Positions 44,850 through 56,713 of a stretch of 64,000 nucleotides of DNA are shown here, piece by piece. Under the pieces are notes generated by a model. That model ran no database searches. It saw only the letters and a list, made by a program, of their open reading frames with translations, and was not told the origin of the DNA. Both the position numbers and the translations under genes were made by a program. Each line of letters starts with the position of its first letter. Within the stretch, counting starts at the first letter, position 1. Origin of the DNA: Diabrotica undecimpunctata (lineage: Eukaryota > Arthropoda > Insecta > Coleoptera > Chrysomelidae); contig NC_092809.1 in assembly GCF_040954645.1 (NCBI RefSeq), positions 78,446,935-78,510,934 of the forward strand, in the 5' to 3' direction.

Positions 44850-45245
44850 AATCATTGCAAGTTTAATATTAGCCATTCTAACAACTCGGATGTTGTGAGC
44901 TCAATTTCAATTGTTGTCGTTTGCTGCAAATATAGTTCTGAAATAATTCTTAAGTCTTGTTCGTCAATTCCGGTTGTTGTCAGAATTTTCATCATCATTT
45001 GATGGTTAACGCAGTCAAATGTTTTTTGATAATCAATAAAATATGCATATACATCTACATTCATGTCTCTGTCATCTGTTGTGTTAACACATTTAAGGCA
45101 AAAAAAGCGTATCGTGTTCCCAATACGTTTCGAAATCCGAATTAAGTGTCACTCATCAGAAACTCGCACTTCATGTAAACTCGTGTCTGGATGATTCTGA
45201 GAAAAGTTTTAAGGATATAAGACATCAAGTTTAATATTCGATAGG
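44850..45245 (-). mobile_element. LINE RT fragment of a related family
   Basis: The minus strand reads FGFRNVLGTRYAFFALNVL, VYAYFIDYQKTFDCVNHQMM and LRIISELYLQQTTTIEI, the RT blocks around the first catalytic aspartate. Only this part of the RT remains. It lies directly beside the larger LINE remnant. Confidence 0.75.
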
Positions 45246-45249
45246 AATC

Positions 45250-46520
45250 GCATTGTGAGGCATTAAATTTTTTTGGTAATGTTATGAATGTTGATTTTAG
45301 CCAGTCTCATGGTATTAAAGTTACCTGGGGACATCTTCCTTATGTGAGCAGTTGTAGGCCAGGGCTCGCCGAATGCGTACTCTCGTATTGACGGTAACTC
45401 CGGACATTCACATAGGACATGCTCTAGAGTTACGTCTTCTCGTTCACACTTCCTGAATGGAGGTGTGTCTACTAGCCAAAGTGTGTGGAGGTGTTTGCTT
45501 AGTTGACAATGACCAATTAAAAAACCAACTGTCAAGCGTAGATTTTTCCTGATTTTTCTTAAGTACTTCTTTGATGCTGACTCTTTAAGGTTACTTAGAA
45601 CATCAATAAGTCTACATCCTTGCTCTTCTTCCCACCTTTTTTTATGACTTGCATGTGGGGGTTTTATTTGAGAATTTCCTCGATTTTTGCAGTTGACTAT
45701 CGAAAAAGGTCCTCAAACTCTTAGGCGTGCTACCTTCCTAGCTAGTTGGTCAGCTATACGGTTGACTTTATTCCTATTCTGTCCTGTAACAAACTTCAGA
45801 ATGATGTTATGACCATCCGAAGCTTGAGTTAGTGACTCGCGACATTTCATTACTAACCCTGATGTGACACGTGGTCTATTCAAGGTTAGTAGCGCTTATC
45901 TGCTGTTAGTGTAGATTATTATGGTTTTGCCGGCTATACATTTTTGGCTTATCTCTTTTGCCACTACGGAGATAGCAGCCAGTTTCGTCTGAACTACATT
46001 GGCATTTTTGCTCACACCCCACTCTATTCGTAGGTTCAGTGATCCGCAGTGATATGCCGCATCCCAAGGTTTCTTCCAGTTTGGAGCCATCGGTGTATAT
46101 GTAATACGAATTTGCCACGTTTGACTCCCTATACTGTTTTGTTTCGATTTTATAGGGTTTTTCAAAAACAAACCTGCTTATTTTTTTGATTGCTGTTGTC
46201 TGTAGCACTTTTGGTACCCAAGCAATAGCTCCGTAAGTTAGCATTGGCCTAATGACAGCAGTATAGATCCAGGTGACCACCCTGGGCCAAAGGGCGCGTC
46301 CGACCGTTCGTCGACCCTGCACATAGGCAATATATGCTCTATTATTTCTTCCTTTTCTTTTAGCTCTACTATCTTAGTGGGAGTTCCATGTTAACTTCCT
46401 GTCAAGGGTAATACCAAGGTATTTCACCTCGTCAGAAAAGCTTAGCCTGTAGTTTAGAATTATTGTGGGTATTAAGCCCGTAATTATTCTTTTACCGCTT
46501 TCAAAATGCTATCTAGTTCA
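45250..46520 (-). mobile_element. LINE with RNase H domain, 3' half
   Basis: The minus strand encodes an RT thumb (SFSDEVKYLGITLDRKLTW near 46430), WIYTAVIRPMLTYGAIAWVP, an RNase H start YYIYTDGSKLEETLGCGI, and a C-terminal FRKCEREDVTLEHVLCECPEL finger-like segment near 45430. An RNase H after the RT points to an I/LOA/R1-group LINE rather than RTE or jockey sensu stricto. Frames are split into at least three pieces. Confidence 0.75.
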
Positions 46521-47045
46521 TGCTATCATGTCAATAAAGTTTCGTTGCGTAGGAATGAACAACCCTTTAAAATGCAGACATTTTCTTTACGATTTGGGTG
46601 TTTTTCTATTTCGATAGCTTTGCTATACATCCGTGAATCCGCGTCTTGTGCTTCTTTATATAACATTTGATGGTTGTCTTTTGTGACGTTATTCTCTAAA
46701 ATTCCTGATTTTTCACAATAAACAAGGAAGCAGTATTATTCCTCTTGCTTCTAGTTAAGCACGTAGTTTGGTTACATTGAACCACAGTAATGGGAAATGC
46801 AATAAATTCCTGAGGTGGGCAACGGTTCTCTTGGTTATTTGGACGATCTTAGCCTTTCTCGCATTATTTTAGTTGGTTTGAAGGAAGACTTGACGTCAAG
46901 ATTTCACTTACTTTCTTTTGTGTAGACTGCTGTATCGACCCTAGAGAAAAGGGAAGATAAATTTGATATTTCTTTATTATTAGGTTTAAAAATATTAAGT
47001 TGTCCCTAAAAAAATATTAACGTATTCTTTAAATTTTGTTTTTAG
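46521..47045. other. Intron sequence
   Basis: No feature recognised. Ends in the acceptor TTTGTTTTTAG. Confidence 0.4.
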
Positions 47046-47277
47046 AGCCGACAAAGTTCGATGTCAAGTGTAGTAAGTGAATTAAGTATAGCGGACACAC
47101 TTATGTCAAATGAGAATGACTTTGAAGAGGAGGCAGCTGAAAAAGAATTAGAGTTCCAAGTCAAAAACCTTCAAGAACAATCTTCAAAAGGAAAAGTGGG
47201 TGGTTCACTGTTGTTAAAATACATATTGGCAGGTTCTAATGTATTGGCTGTTTTGATATTAGTTATATTATTTTTAG
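47046..47277 (+). CDS. ABCC exon: linker and first helix of TMD2
   Basis: Reads SRQSSMSSVVSELSIADTL, an acidic stretch (NENDFEEEAAEKELEF) and GGSLLLKYILAGSNVLAVLI followed by LVILFLG, the first membrane helix of TMD2. The RQSSMSS part looks like the phosphorylatable linker of ABCC proteins. 232 nt fits phase 0 in and phase 1 out; the donor is GTAAGA. Confidence 0.88.
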
Positions 47278-47503
47278 GTAAGAAAGACTAACTTTTACTG
47301 TTGGCATTTAACTGTTTTTTTGGCAAATTGGCCTTTACCAAAATCATCTAGTTAAGTAAAAAAAACTTTTTTTTGTTAATAATTTGGTATGGTATATTCC
47401 TATTATGGTAATTTGATACCGGTAGGTTTATACAATTCTTGATTTTTGTGAACCTATAATGCTTGAGAATTTAGCTAGAATGAGAATTTAAATTATTTTG
47501 CAG

Positions 47504-47889
47504 GAACACAGCTAGCTGCGAGTGGGGTGGATTACTGGGTAAGCTATTGGGTCAATGTAGAAGAATTCAGGAACTCCACCGAATCTTTTAATTCTACTAT
47601 ACCTAAGTTCATAATCCCGTCGATTGAATCGACAACAAATAATTATCTTTACATATATGCAGTTCTGCTAGGAAGTCTTTTTGTTCTTGCTATGAGCAGA
47701 TCTTTCTTCTTTTATAAACTAGCTATGTTAAGTTCCCAAAAGCTGCATTCCACATTTTTTATTAATATAATTGGTGCTACAATGAGATTTTTCGATACCA
47801 ATCCTGGAGGAAGAATTATTAACAGTTTTTGTAAGGATATAGGTGCTGTCGATGAATTGTTACCTAAAGCAATTTTGGATTCTTCACAG
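47504..47889 (+). CDS. ABCC exon: TMD2 helices
   Basis: After TTTTGCAG it reads TQLAASGVDYWVSYWVNVEE, an extracellular loop with N-glycosylation sequons (NST, NSTIP), the helix YIYAVLLGSLFVLAMSRSFF, LSSQKLHSTFFINIIGATM and RFFDTNPGGRIINSFCKDIG. The last motif is the conserved intracellular coupling segment of ABCC TMD2. Exon length fits phase exactly. Confidence 0.93.
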
Positions 47890-48194
47890 GTAAGACTTAG
47901 GTTTATTTTAGGTAAGACTTAAATTTATTTTTAAGAATATTTTATTAATTATTAATGATAAATCTTCATTTAATATTAGTATTCATTTTTATTGTAATAA
48001 ATTGATCATTTACCTTCACATCCGAACATTCATAGACTTGTGATTTCCAATAGCAGTTGTAAATCAAGCAAAAAATTTTGAGAATCTCCAAAGTCTTTAC
48101 CTATTATTCTTCTCACTTCTGCAATTCATCAATATTTCTCGATAAGGTTTTGCAATGTCTCAAGGGCTTCCATTAATCTTCTTCTTGGAAGATG

Positions 48195-48229
48195 TGTACA
48201 GAAGATCATGGCACATGATCTTCTGTACA
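48195..48229. repeat. Perfect 16-bp inverted repeat (hairpin)
   Basis: TGTACAGAAGATCATG and its exact reverse complement are separated by GCA. It would form a stable stem-loop in RNA or single-stranded DNA. It lies at the edge of a LINE-like remnant. Confidence 0.95.
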
Positions 48230-48239
48230 AAAAAATATG

Positions 48240-48600
48240 TATGATACTAGGACTGGGATACATACCAAAAGCCTGTAAACTCATAAGGCTGGCTTTTATG
48301 GAGGATTATGTATACTAAGGGCTATATGATTAGAATAAATAGACTTGGTTGAAAGTTCGCTACATCAGGGACGGTATATATAGGTATATCGAGCATGAAT
48401 CTCTGCGGAAACGATAATACAAGATCTCGTAGAAGGGGTGGAGTACATTCTTGAAAACCAAGAGTGTTTTTGATATAGGTAGAGTATTTGACAATACCTT
48501 CTTCGAAGCAGTCACAAGGGTGATTAGTCTAAAAGGAATGTACAAAACAAGTTGCAGATTAGTAGACTGCATGCTGCAGCTTACCAAAACGTAAAACGGG
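48240..48600 (+). mobile_element. Degenerate LINE RT fragment
   Basis: The plus strand reads IPKACKLIRLAFMEDYV, RYIEHESLR and TKSVFDIGRVFDNTFFEAVT followed by RVISLKGM, resembling the RT segment with the catalytic DIEGAFDN block of R1/I-type LINEs. The frame is broken by stops. Confidence 0.55.
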
Positions 48601-49115
48601 ACACTGACATTAATGAATTGACAGAAGTAAAAATTGATATCCGATATCTCATGGTTTACTGTCATTAGTATATAAGTATTTTTATATGGGCGTATCGTTG
48701 GTGTTTTCGAAAAAGGTGAAGTGGAGATATGTTTTGATTTTAAGAGTTTTTTATGGTGTTATATTTATTATTATTTAAATCAGATTAAAATATATTTTAT
48801 TTAGGTTCTGTGTATCTTTTTTGTCATTGATTGCGTTAGTATTTCTTTTTATTTCTATTCGTATATCTCCCTTTTCTTTTTGTTTTGTTCGGTTTTTAAA
48901 ATTCAAAGTAAAAGAGTTTGTGTTTTTAGTTTAGTTAAATATTTATTTAAAAGGTTGTTGCCTTTGTGAGCCACTGTTATGTTATATTTGGCTAAAAGAT
49001 TTGTTAGTTATTCTGATAAACCTTTTATATATGGAAGAGTTGTATACGTAGTCTTGATACGATACAGGATTTTATAATATTTTGTCTTGGATATTCTCAT
49101 AGCTTTATTTTTCAG

Positions 49116-49266
49116 GTTCTTCTATCAATGGCTGGATCTCTCGTGCTGATTGTTATAGTCAATCCTTTCTTTTTAATTCTCATTGGAGCATTAAGTGTAG
49201 TGTTCGGTTTAATTCGGCATACCTACTTAAAATCTTCGAAGAATATTAAGAGGTTAGAGGGAATAA
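49116..49266 (+). CDS. ABCC exon: TMD2 helices 3-4
   Basis: Acceptor TTTTTCAG, then VLLSMAGSLVLIVIVNPFFL, ILIGALSVVFGLIRHTYLKS and SKNIKRLEGI. 151 nt fits phase 0 in and phase 1 out. Donor GTGAGT. Confidence 0.9.
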
Positions 49267-49398
49267 GTGAGTATAATGTGTTTAGTTAATTCTGTTACCT
49301 TTATTATATGCTCATACTACATTGAGTTGAATGTATTGAGATGTCACAAACGATATTTTGCTTTTTACTAGATAAAATTTTTCTATTTTGTATTTTAG

Positions 49399-49629
49399 TG
49401 GGAAGTCCGGTTTTTACACATTTGAGAGCTACCATTGAAGGTTTGACAACTATAAGAGCTTTTGGAGCTCAAAGTATTCTTACGGACGAGTTTGATCACC
49501 ACCAAGATTATCATTCAGGTGCACGGTACATGTTTATAGTTTCCAGTGCAGCATTTGGATTTTATCTGGATTTTTTCTGTACCGTATTTTTGGCTGTACT
49601 TACTTTTAGTTTATTACTATTCGCAGAAA
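49399..49629 (+). CDS. ABCC exon: TMD2 intracellular loop and helix
   Basis: Reads GSPVFTHLRATIEGLTTIRA, FGAQSILTDEFDHHQDYHSG and a membrane segment FGFYLDFFCTVFLAVLTFSL. SPVFTHLRATIEGLTTIRAF is a hallmark of ABCC TMD2. 231 nt fits phase 1 in and phase 1 out; the donor is GTAAGC. Confidence 0.93.
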
Positions 49630-50370
49630 GTAAGCTTTTCTTTGTAAATTCAATAAATACACAATATTCAATAAATACAAGCAACTTAAGTAATTCACAG
49701 TAGTGAATCCTGTGACAAAATTAATTTAACTTGTTTTCAAATTTATTATATTTAGGAAACCCAAACAGCAGTGATTCTTTGTTATATTTACTGAAATTCT
49801 TAAAATCAGCTGATAAAGTCTGTTGTTGTATCTGTAGCAACAAGCTAATTACGAATAATTAAACTTTTGTATTTAAAAATTAAATAAAACGATCTCATAT
49901 TAAAATTTACATTTTCGCAATTGGGCATACACATAAGAAATAGAAATGAAATAAAAATTGAAATGTGTTTCTCAATATGTTTATTTATTATACTACAGAT
50001 ATGGTGCACACTTTAATTATACATTTTGAGTACGTTGCATTTTTTCATTTATGAGAAACGAAATATAATACAAAATAAGCAATGACATCACAAGAGACCA
50101 GCCCGATAATAAAAGTTTATCGTCTGACTTTTAAAAACAAAGAATGTTTTTATATATATACATAGCGTCACTATCGAAAGAGAAATTGACTATCGTATAG
50201 TACATTCTCGTAGACAGCTGATGTCAAAATTTGAGCAGAATAGGACTTTTGTCCTATTTAGTTTTTTAGGAATGTAGTTTTGTTTTGACCGCTTGTGAAA
50301 GCGGTATATCCGCGGATTTTAGAATCTTGGAAGGAGATAAATATCGGTCAGTGACCCGATTCTTGTTTTT
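49630..50370. other. Intron sequence
   Basis: AT-rich intron; no recognised element until the mariner relic. The ends of the mariner element may lie in the last 200 bp but inverted repeats were not confirmed. Confidence 0.4.
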
Positions 50371-50379
50371 GTAAAGGAA

Positions 50380-51140
50380 ATCGCGCAGCAAAACTAAAGA
50401 GCGTTTGAATGCTGTGTACGGTGAGTCTTCTTCTTCGATGGTCTCCGTCAAAAATTGGTTTAACGAGTTTCAACGTAGTCGCATATCGGTTTTTGATGAG
50501 CCACATCCAGGTGCCTCGAAAATGACTATCAAGGAGGCTAATCTGGCAAACAGCCGTATCAACATCTCGTATTGACAGACCACCAATCGGGGAGATCTCT
50601 CTGGGAATATTCTGCATTAAATTGTGAGCATGAACAAGCTATGGACGCAATGGCTACCGTGTTTGCTCACTGCGGGCAATAGGTGTAACTGTCAAATCAC
50701 TTCAGAAAAGTGTTTATCTTTGTTTGAGCGCAATCTGAATATTATGCGTCGTAATTGTCGACGAAACATGGATCAACTGGTACACACTGAAGCCAAGGAA
50801 CAGCCAAAACAGTAGACTACACACGGCGAACATCTTCTATCGGTCACCGTTTTCTGGGATTTACAATTTGTGATCTACATTTAGAAGGGCTAAACGGTCA
50901 TAGGGCTTTGCTATGTCGAATTATTGAGCTAAAAAAGTGCTACCATATCTACCGTATTTTCCAGATTTGACCCCGTGCGACTTCTTTTTATTTCCAAACT
51001 TAAAGTCACTGGTTGGGCAGAAATTTGAGTCGAATGACCTTGAGCAAACGTATTTTTCAGACAGATTAAAGAACTTGGAGCTTAATCAAGTGTCTCGAGC
51101 TAAAAGGAGATTGTGTTGAGAAATAAATCGGCACATCCAA
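50380..51140 (+). pseudogene. Mariner transposase relic
   Basis: Plus-strand pieces in different frames match the order of a mariner transposase: LFERNLNIMRRNCRRNMDQLV and HTEAKEQPKQ around the first aspartate region, LLSVTVFWD, then LPYLPYFPDLTPCDFFLFPNL with SLVGQKFESND. YSPDLxPxDxxLFP is the mariner signature around its third catalytic residue. Many frameshifts and stops; the element is long dead. Confidence 0.8.
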
Positions 51141-51589
51141 AGTTTTCGTTTTTCTTTTGTAGGCTAAGTTCGTCATAAGTCTGCCAACTTGTTTTAAATG
51201 ACAACAGTGAGAATTTCTTGACCGTTTAAAAATTTTTATTAACAGCAATAAAAACAGAAATTGTACACTACATTAAAAGAAAACATTTGCATTTGAAGAA
51301 AAAAACACATTTATGTTTAATTTTTAATATTTGATTCAATTATAGTACTTTATATATTGGAAATGACAGAAAATCACCTAATGAAGTCTGTTCTTTTATA
51401 TCAAATTAACCGTTCTTTCTATTCTTCTCAAATATCGGTCGCTTTAAAAACATTCAGTCAGTTTTTCTAATCATACACACAGCTTTTCAATGTGATAGGG
51501 ATTTTTTCGTCATCTCCAAGCATCTTAGAATATTTAACAGGGTTTTTTCTTTTAAATTAAATAGGTACAGAACACCAGAAAACAACTCA
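51141..51589. other. Intron sequence
   Basis: No recognised gene or repeat. Confidence 0.4.
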
Positions 51590-52720
51590 ATACAGGCATA
51601 GTTGTAGGCATTGATGACCAGATTTTGACTACCATTGAAGATAAATTACGAAGATGGAAAGAATATATGCAAGAATTATTCGAAGACGCAGCTCGAAGTC
51701 CGACTGAAATAAACAATCCTTACGGCCCAGAAATAACAAATGAAGAAGTAACTATGGTCATTAACGGATTAAAGATGGGAAATCACCAGGACCTGATAAG
51801 TGCATAGTGAAATTTTAAAGCTATTAGACGCACACCAAATCACAGATCTTACGAAGCTATTGAACAACATCTACGAGACTGGTTACTTACCAAAAGACTG
51901 GCTACTATCAATATTCATTCCACTTCCTAAAAAATCCAATGCTAGAAAAGGTGAAGAACATAGATTAATTAGTTTGATAAGCTATATACTTAAAGTACTC
52001 TCGCGCATATACACCAAATTAGAAGAACACCTGAGTGAAGTTCAATTTGGCTTCAGAGCAGGACTCGGAACGAGGAAGCACTCTTTAGTTTGCAAATTCT
52101 AATACAGAGAGCCAGCCATTTCATTGATTTCGAGAAGGAATTTGATAAAGTCCCACATGGGAAACTAATCGGTATACTAAAAACGGACTCGATGGTAAGG
52201 ATATAAGACTGGTCTCAAACTTATATCTCTAACAAAAAGCAACAGAGCGATTAGAAAATGAACTGTCCTAGATCTTCACATTCGAAAAAGCAGTTAGACA
52301 TTGTCACCGGCATTATTTAACATATACACGCTGAAAACATCTTTAAAGAGGCCTTAGACGAATCAGAATATGGGATTGCTGTAAATGGCCAACTTATAAA
52401 CAATATTAGATATTGTTTATATGCAATATTAATGTTTATATTGGCTGCAAAATTAGTGGTACTATCGTTGAGGTATGTTGAGTGTCTCATATATACACCA
52501 CAGAAGTAACATAACTATTCTCCAGAGGCTCAGAAAAGACAAAGAAATTATTAACACCGTAAAGAACAGAAAATTGGTTTACTTCGGCCACATCATGCGT
52601 AGTAATAAATACCGACCTTTACAGTTGATTATAAAAGGCAAGATTAAGGCTAGGAGAGGCCCTGGACGTAGACGTATATCCTGGATGGCCAATCTTAGGA
52701 GTGGACTGGTCTAACATCAA
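51590..52720 (+). mobile_element. LINE RT relic, plus strand
   Basis: Frames at 51625-51807, 51800-52102 and 52475-52714 give LRRWKEYMQELFEDAARSP, ITNEEVTMVINGLKMGNHQD, LPKDWLLSIFIPLPKKSN, EHRLISLISYILKVLSRIY, QFGFRAGLGTRKHS and the tail LVYFGHIMRSNKYRPLQLII with RRGPGRRRISWMANLRSG. The central RT (around YADD) is degraded. It is related to 43240-44640. Confidence 0.82.
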
Positions 52721-53484
52721 CTGATCTATTTCGAGCTGCAGTAAATAGAATAAATTGTGTCAATGTGGTCGCATTGTCTAGAAAATAGGCACATTTAGAA
52801 GGAGAACATAAGATTGAGGTCCAGTTCTACATTTCCGACAGAGATTACTAGATTTTCTCAATAAGTACACTTAGGTTATACTTTTTTCTCTGTATTAAAA
52901 AACCCCCACTTTATAATTATTCGCACTGAGTTTGAATCGGAGTCGGCTGTATTCGTTTTCCGCTGACATAACATTCTAGGAAACTGCACCTTTTTTTTTT
53001 TTTTTTTTGATGAGGGTGGAAATGTTCTAAACACCATAGCATTGCTCGGCGTGTGTTGGATTCAGGGCAGAGGAAAACATCTGAGCCCATTTCCCCCTAT
53101 GTAGAGGAGGTCCTGCAAACGGATGCCTTTCTGTTGCCCTGCCTACCAACTAAAACCACCCATTCTTCGTCAAGACACCCCCGTACGTGTTCAGTTAGCG
53201 AACGAAACTTAGAGATGCCTTGCGCTGCCTGAATTAGTAATAAGGTTTTGTTGCTGGTTCTTAGCTAGAAGCGGTAAGGAACCAGAAGAAAAATGTATGT
53301 AAAATAGGCCCATATGTAAATGGCCTTGCCGATGGTATTACCTAAGAGCGGTAAGGAACCAGGGGGAGAGTATATGGATTGTATAGGTATACAAGGTAAC
53401 AATAAGGTGTAAGAATATTTGGTATTAGGTAATACTAGGTAACAATAAGTAAGTATACATACGTATGCAATAAACAAGTGTATT

Positions 53485-53575
53485 ACACACATATACACAC
53501 ATACATACGTACATACACATACACACCTACGAACACACAAATACACATATACACATATTTACATACATATTCATA
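53485..53575. repeat. ACAT/ACAC-rich microsatellite in the R1-like 3' UTR
   Basis: Imperfect runs of ACACATAC and CATA units lie between the ORF stop and the poly(A). A simple repeat. Confidence 0.85.
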
Positions 53576-53621
53576 CAATGATAACTAGTTTTAAATGGAG
53601 TTGGATTGCCCCAGATCACTC

Positions 53622-56226
53622 TCATCCTGTCTCAGTTTCTTTCTCTATCATGGACTTTCTCTTCATAATTTTTGTTACTTGGTCTACAAGAAATTCAAAG
53701 TTCTCTCTGCTTTCCATAGCGACACGTATCAAGTTGTCAGAGGATATCTCTCCTAGCTTTGTTCGCATTATGTGTTGTTCCGACGCAAACACCTTGCACC
53801 TAAAGATACAATGCTCCGCATCGTCTTCTACTTTACATATGACACAATTATCATCGCTGGTTTTTCGTATACGATACGTGTAAGACCTGAAAGATCCATG
53901 TTCGGTCAGGAACTGCATAAAATAAAAATTTACTCGTTTGAACTTACATTTGTACCACTCTATCACATTGGGTATTAGTTTTTTGGTCCATTGTGCCTTG
54001 TCTATCTGTGCCTCCCATTCTGCTTGCCATTCTGTTAGTAATTGTTCTCTAATGGCGGCTCTGGCCTGAGGTAGGTGGCCGTCTCGAGAGTTATAAAGCA
54101 TCTGCCGTTCTTTAGCTAGGAGGTGAATAGGGAGCGTGCCCGCTATTACCTGTAGGGCCATCGTTGAAGTGGTCCTGTACGCACTTGTAACTTTTAATAG
54201 AGGCTTTCGCTGGGCTCTGGTTATCATGTCTCTGTACTTTTTGTAATTTAGTACGTCTGCCCAAATGGGGGTTCCATATAATATAGTTGACTGTACCACT
54301 TGCAGGTACATTCTTCGTTTTTGGCTGCTTGGGCCTCCTATATTCGGCATGATTCTTTGTAGGGCTGCCGTTCTTTCTTCCGCCCTCTGGACTACATTTG
54401 TCAGGTGTTTTGTGAACCTTAGGCCTGTGTCGATGTATATGCCTAGGTATTTTGCACAATTTGTAGGGGTTATAATAGTACTACCAATTTGAAAAGTCAT
54501 CTCGGGTCTTCGTCGTGGTCCTTTTAGTATGACTACTTCCGTTTTGCTTCCTGCTAGTTCGAGATCGTTTCTAGCCATCCAGCTGTTGACTTTTCTGCAG
54601 CATGTGTTGACTTTGTCTTCGATTTTCCAGTTCATGTCAGTCATGACTAGTATCGCCAGGTCATCTGCGTATGAAATAGCTAGAGTATCTCTACCATAGT
54701 CTATTTCTAATACCCCGTTATATAATATATTCCAGAGTGTCGGACCTAATACAGAACCTTGCGGTACGCCGGCTGTTAACTTCTGTTCTGTATTTTTTGC
54801 CACTGTAACGTATCTATTAGTAAGATACCTTTTAATGATATTGATGAGATATCCTGACACTCGTGCTGATTCCAGTTTTGTTATGATATGTGCCCAGTTG
54901 GCAGAGTTGAAGGCATTCTTTACATCAAACATAACCAGTATAGCCCATCTTTTCTTTGTGTTTTTTACAGTATCGGTTAAACTTTTTACCGCGTCTATGG
55001 CTGATTTAGCTTTTCTAAATCCGTATTGTCTGTTGGAGATAGTCTCTCTTTCACTTAATTCATCTTCTAGGCGATTTTTGACAATATTTTCGTATAGTTT
55101 TCCCAGACAATCTAATAAACATATAGGCCTGTACGAATTGGCTTCGTCCGGGTTTTTACCGGGTTTATGTATTAGTGTAAGTTTAGCTAGTTTCAGCTGG
55201 TCTGGAAATTCTTGTCTTGTTAGCAGCTCATTGAGTGCTATTCTAGTAGCTTTTGGGCATTCATTCACTAGTATTTTTATCGCCTCTGGTGGCACACGGT
55301 CCGGTCCAGGGGATTTACCTATTTTGATGGAATTGGCGGCTCTGGTGAGTTCAGCCGCCGTTAATTCTTTGGGACAGTTCTCATCGTCTCTAATTAGGAA
55401 GTCGTTTATAGGCTTGTTAGGAAACAGGGTATTCGCTATTTCCCTTCTTTTGTCATCGCATAGGTTATATGGGGTCTCTGACCTCAGCGTCTTAGTGGCG
55501 ATCCTGTATGCTTCGCCCCATATATCGTTCTCCAATGCCTCGCACAAGTTCTGCCAGCATGTACGTTTAGCCCATTTGATCAATTTATTGAGTTCCTTTT
55601 TGGCGTTCTTATACTCTTTAACTTGCTGCGTCCTATTTCTCTGTGCCGTACGCCTGATTCTAAGACATTCTGTCCGCTTTTGGTGAATGTTTTCATTCCA
55701 CCAGTATGGTATTGTGTATGTGACATGTTTGCTTTTGCTGCTCGCTTTGTGTGCTTTTATTATGTTGTCTCTAAAGTTATTAAAGTTGGTAGTTTCTTCT
55801 TGTAAGTTCCGTATCTGATTCCTGAATTTGTTCTTATCGAACTCGAGTAATTTCCTGCCGTGCCTGGTTGTGACCTTAATGCCGACTTCGTATGAGATGT
55901 ACTTGTGAAACGTAAAGATGTTATCATCAAGCACATCCCATCCCGAGATCTTCTTGGCGCAGTTGTTGGTTGCTAGTGTAATGTCTATGTGACTTCGCGA
56001 CTCACCTCTTTCGAATGTGGGTTTACCATTGTTTAGCACAGTCAGGTTTGCGGAGGAGATCCATTCGTTCCAAATTTCTCCTCTTTTGTCATTTTTTGGG
56101 GACCCCCAAAGAATAGATTTGGCGTTTATATCACCAGCAATTATGTATGTTGTTTCTCCCTGTGACGCCTCAATGATTTTTTTAACCCGCTCAGCATATT
56201 GTGTCATGGTTATATTAGGTAGGTGC
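53622..56226 (-). CDS. R1-like ORF2: endonuclease (partial), RT, CCHC finger
   Basis: The frame enters at LHLPNITMTQYAERVKK and shows the rest of the APE nuclease (YIIAGDINAKSILWG, RSHIDITLAT), then the RT: IGKSPGPDRVPPEAIKIL, KLTLIHKPGKNPDEANSYRP, YGFRKAKSAIDAVKSL, LVMFDVKNAFNSANW, AGVPQGSVLGPTLWNILYNG and ISYADDLAILVM (near 54660), the thumb KYLGIYIDTGLRF, and a C-terminal CVICKVEDDAEHCIFRC finger near 53800. This order fits the R1 clade. The frame is open for over 860 codons up to a stop at 53622. The ATG at 56261 lies in host flank and is not the native start. Confidence 0.93.
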
Positions 56227-56414
56227 AGGAAACTGCACCTTACGCATCCTACTGAAGCCAATCAGTTTAAGAAAAAGATTAATAAGTAGAAAAAATAATA
56301 ATTGGTACTATGATATAAACGTAACCAATTGAATATAATTAGTAATAAATATTTTCCTAATATACGTTTTAAGTAACATAATATTATGTGTAATTTTCAC
56401 TTCTTGATTTTTAG

Positions 56415-56713
56415 CCTTTAACTTAAAGGGTGGTGAAGTCGGTCTGGCCATTACCCAAGCCACAGCACTAGCAATCTACTTACAATGGGGCATGCGCCAA
56501 TCGGCAGAAGTAATCAATCAACTTACAAGCGTAGAAAGAGTACTAGAGTACGAAAGTTTAGAACAAGAACCACAACCAATCATACCCCAGAAACCAGCTA
56601 AGGAGTGGCCACAGAAGCGAGAAATTACTTTTGAGGATACTTGTTTAAGATACTTTGCAGGTGGACCATTGGTTTTGAAACATCTTAATCTAAGAATTCA
56701 ACCCAAGGAAAAG
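56415..56713 (+). CDS. ABCC exon: end of TMD2 and start of NBD2
   Basis: Acceptor GATTTTTAG. Reads GEVGLAITQATALAIYLQWG, MRQSAEVINQLTSVERVLEY, a linker EQEPQPIIPQKPAKEWPQK and REITFEDTCLRYFAGGPLVL followed by KHLNLRIQPKEK. The VERVLEY and PLVLKHLN segments are typical of ABCC entry into NBD2. 299 nt fits phase 1 in and phase 0 out. Confidence 0.93.

Larger units (their letters stand above)
52993..56226 (-). mobile_element. R1-like LINE, 5' truncated, with poly(A) and 15-bp TSD
   Basis: Flanked by the perfect direct repeat AGGAAACTGCACCTT (52978-52992 and 56227-56241). The plus-strand T run at 52991-53009 is the poly(A) tail of a minus-strand insertion. The body carries an ORF open to the truncation point. 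Its 5' end was lost during reverse transcription within the endonuclease domain. The clean TSD, intact frame and tail show it is the youngest LINE in the window. It lies about 190 bp upstream of the ABCC exon at 56415, in the same intron. Confidence 0.95.

Noticed and set aside
53265..53546. 93-codon minus-strand frame rich in Cys, Val and Tyr
   Set aside because: It is a translation of the ACAT/ACAC microsatellite in the 3' UTR of the R1-like element.
54835..55686. 283-codon plus-strand frame
   Set aside because: It is the antisense shadow of the R1-like ORF2, which has clear RT motifs on the minus strand.
56227..56261. ATG at 56261 as start of the R1-like protein
   Set aside because: It lies in the flanking host DNA beyond the 15-bp TSD; the element begins at 56226, so the first residues are not native.
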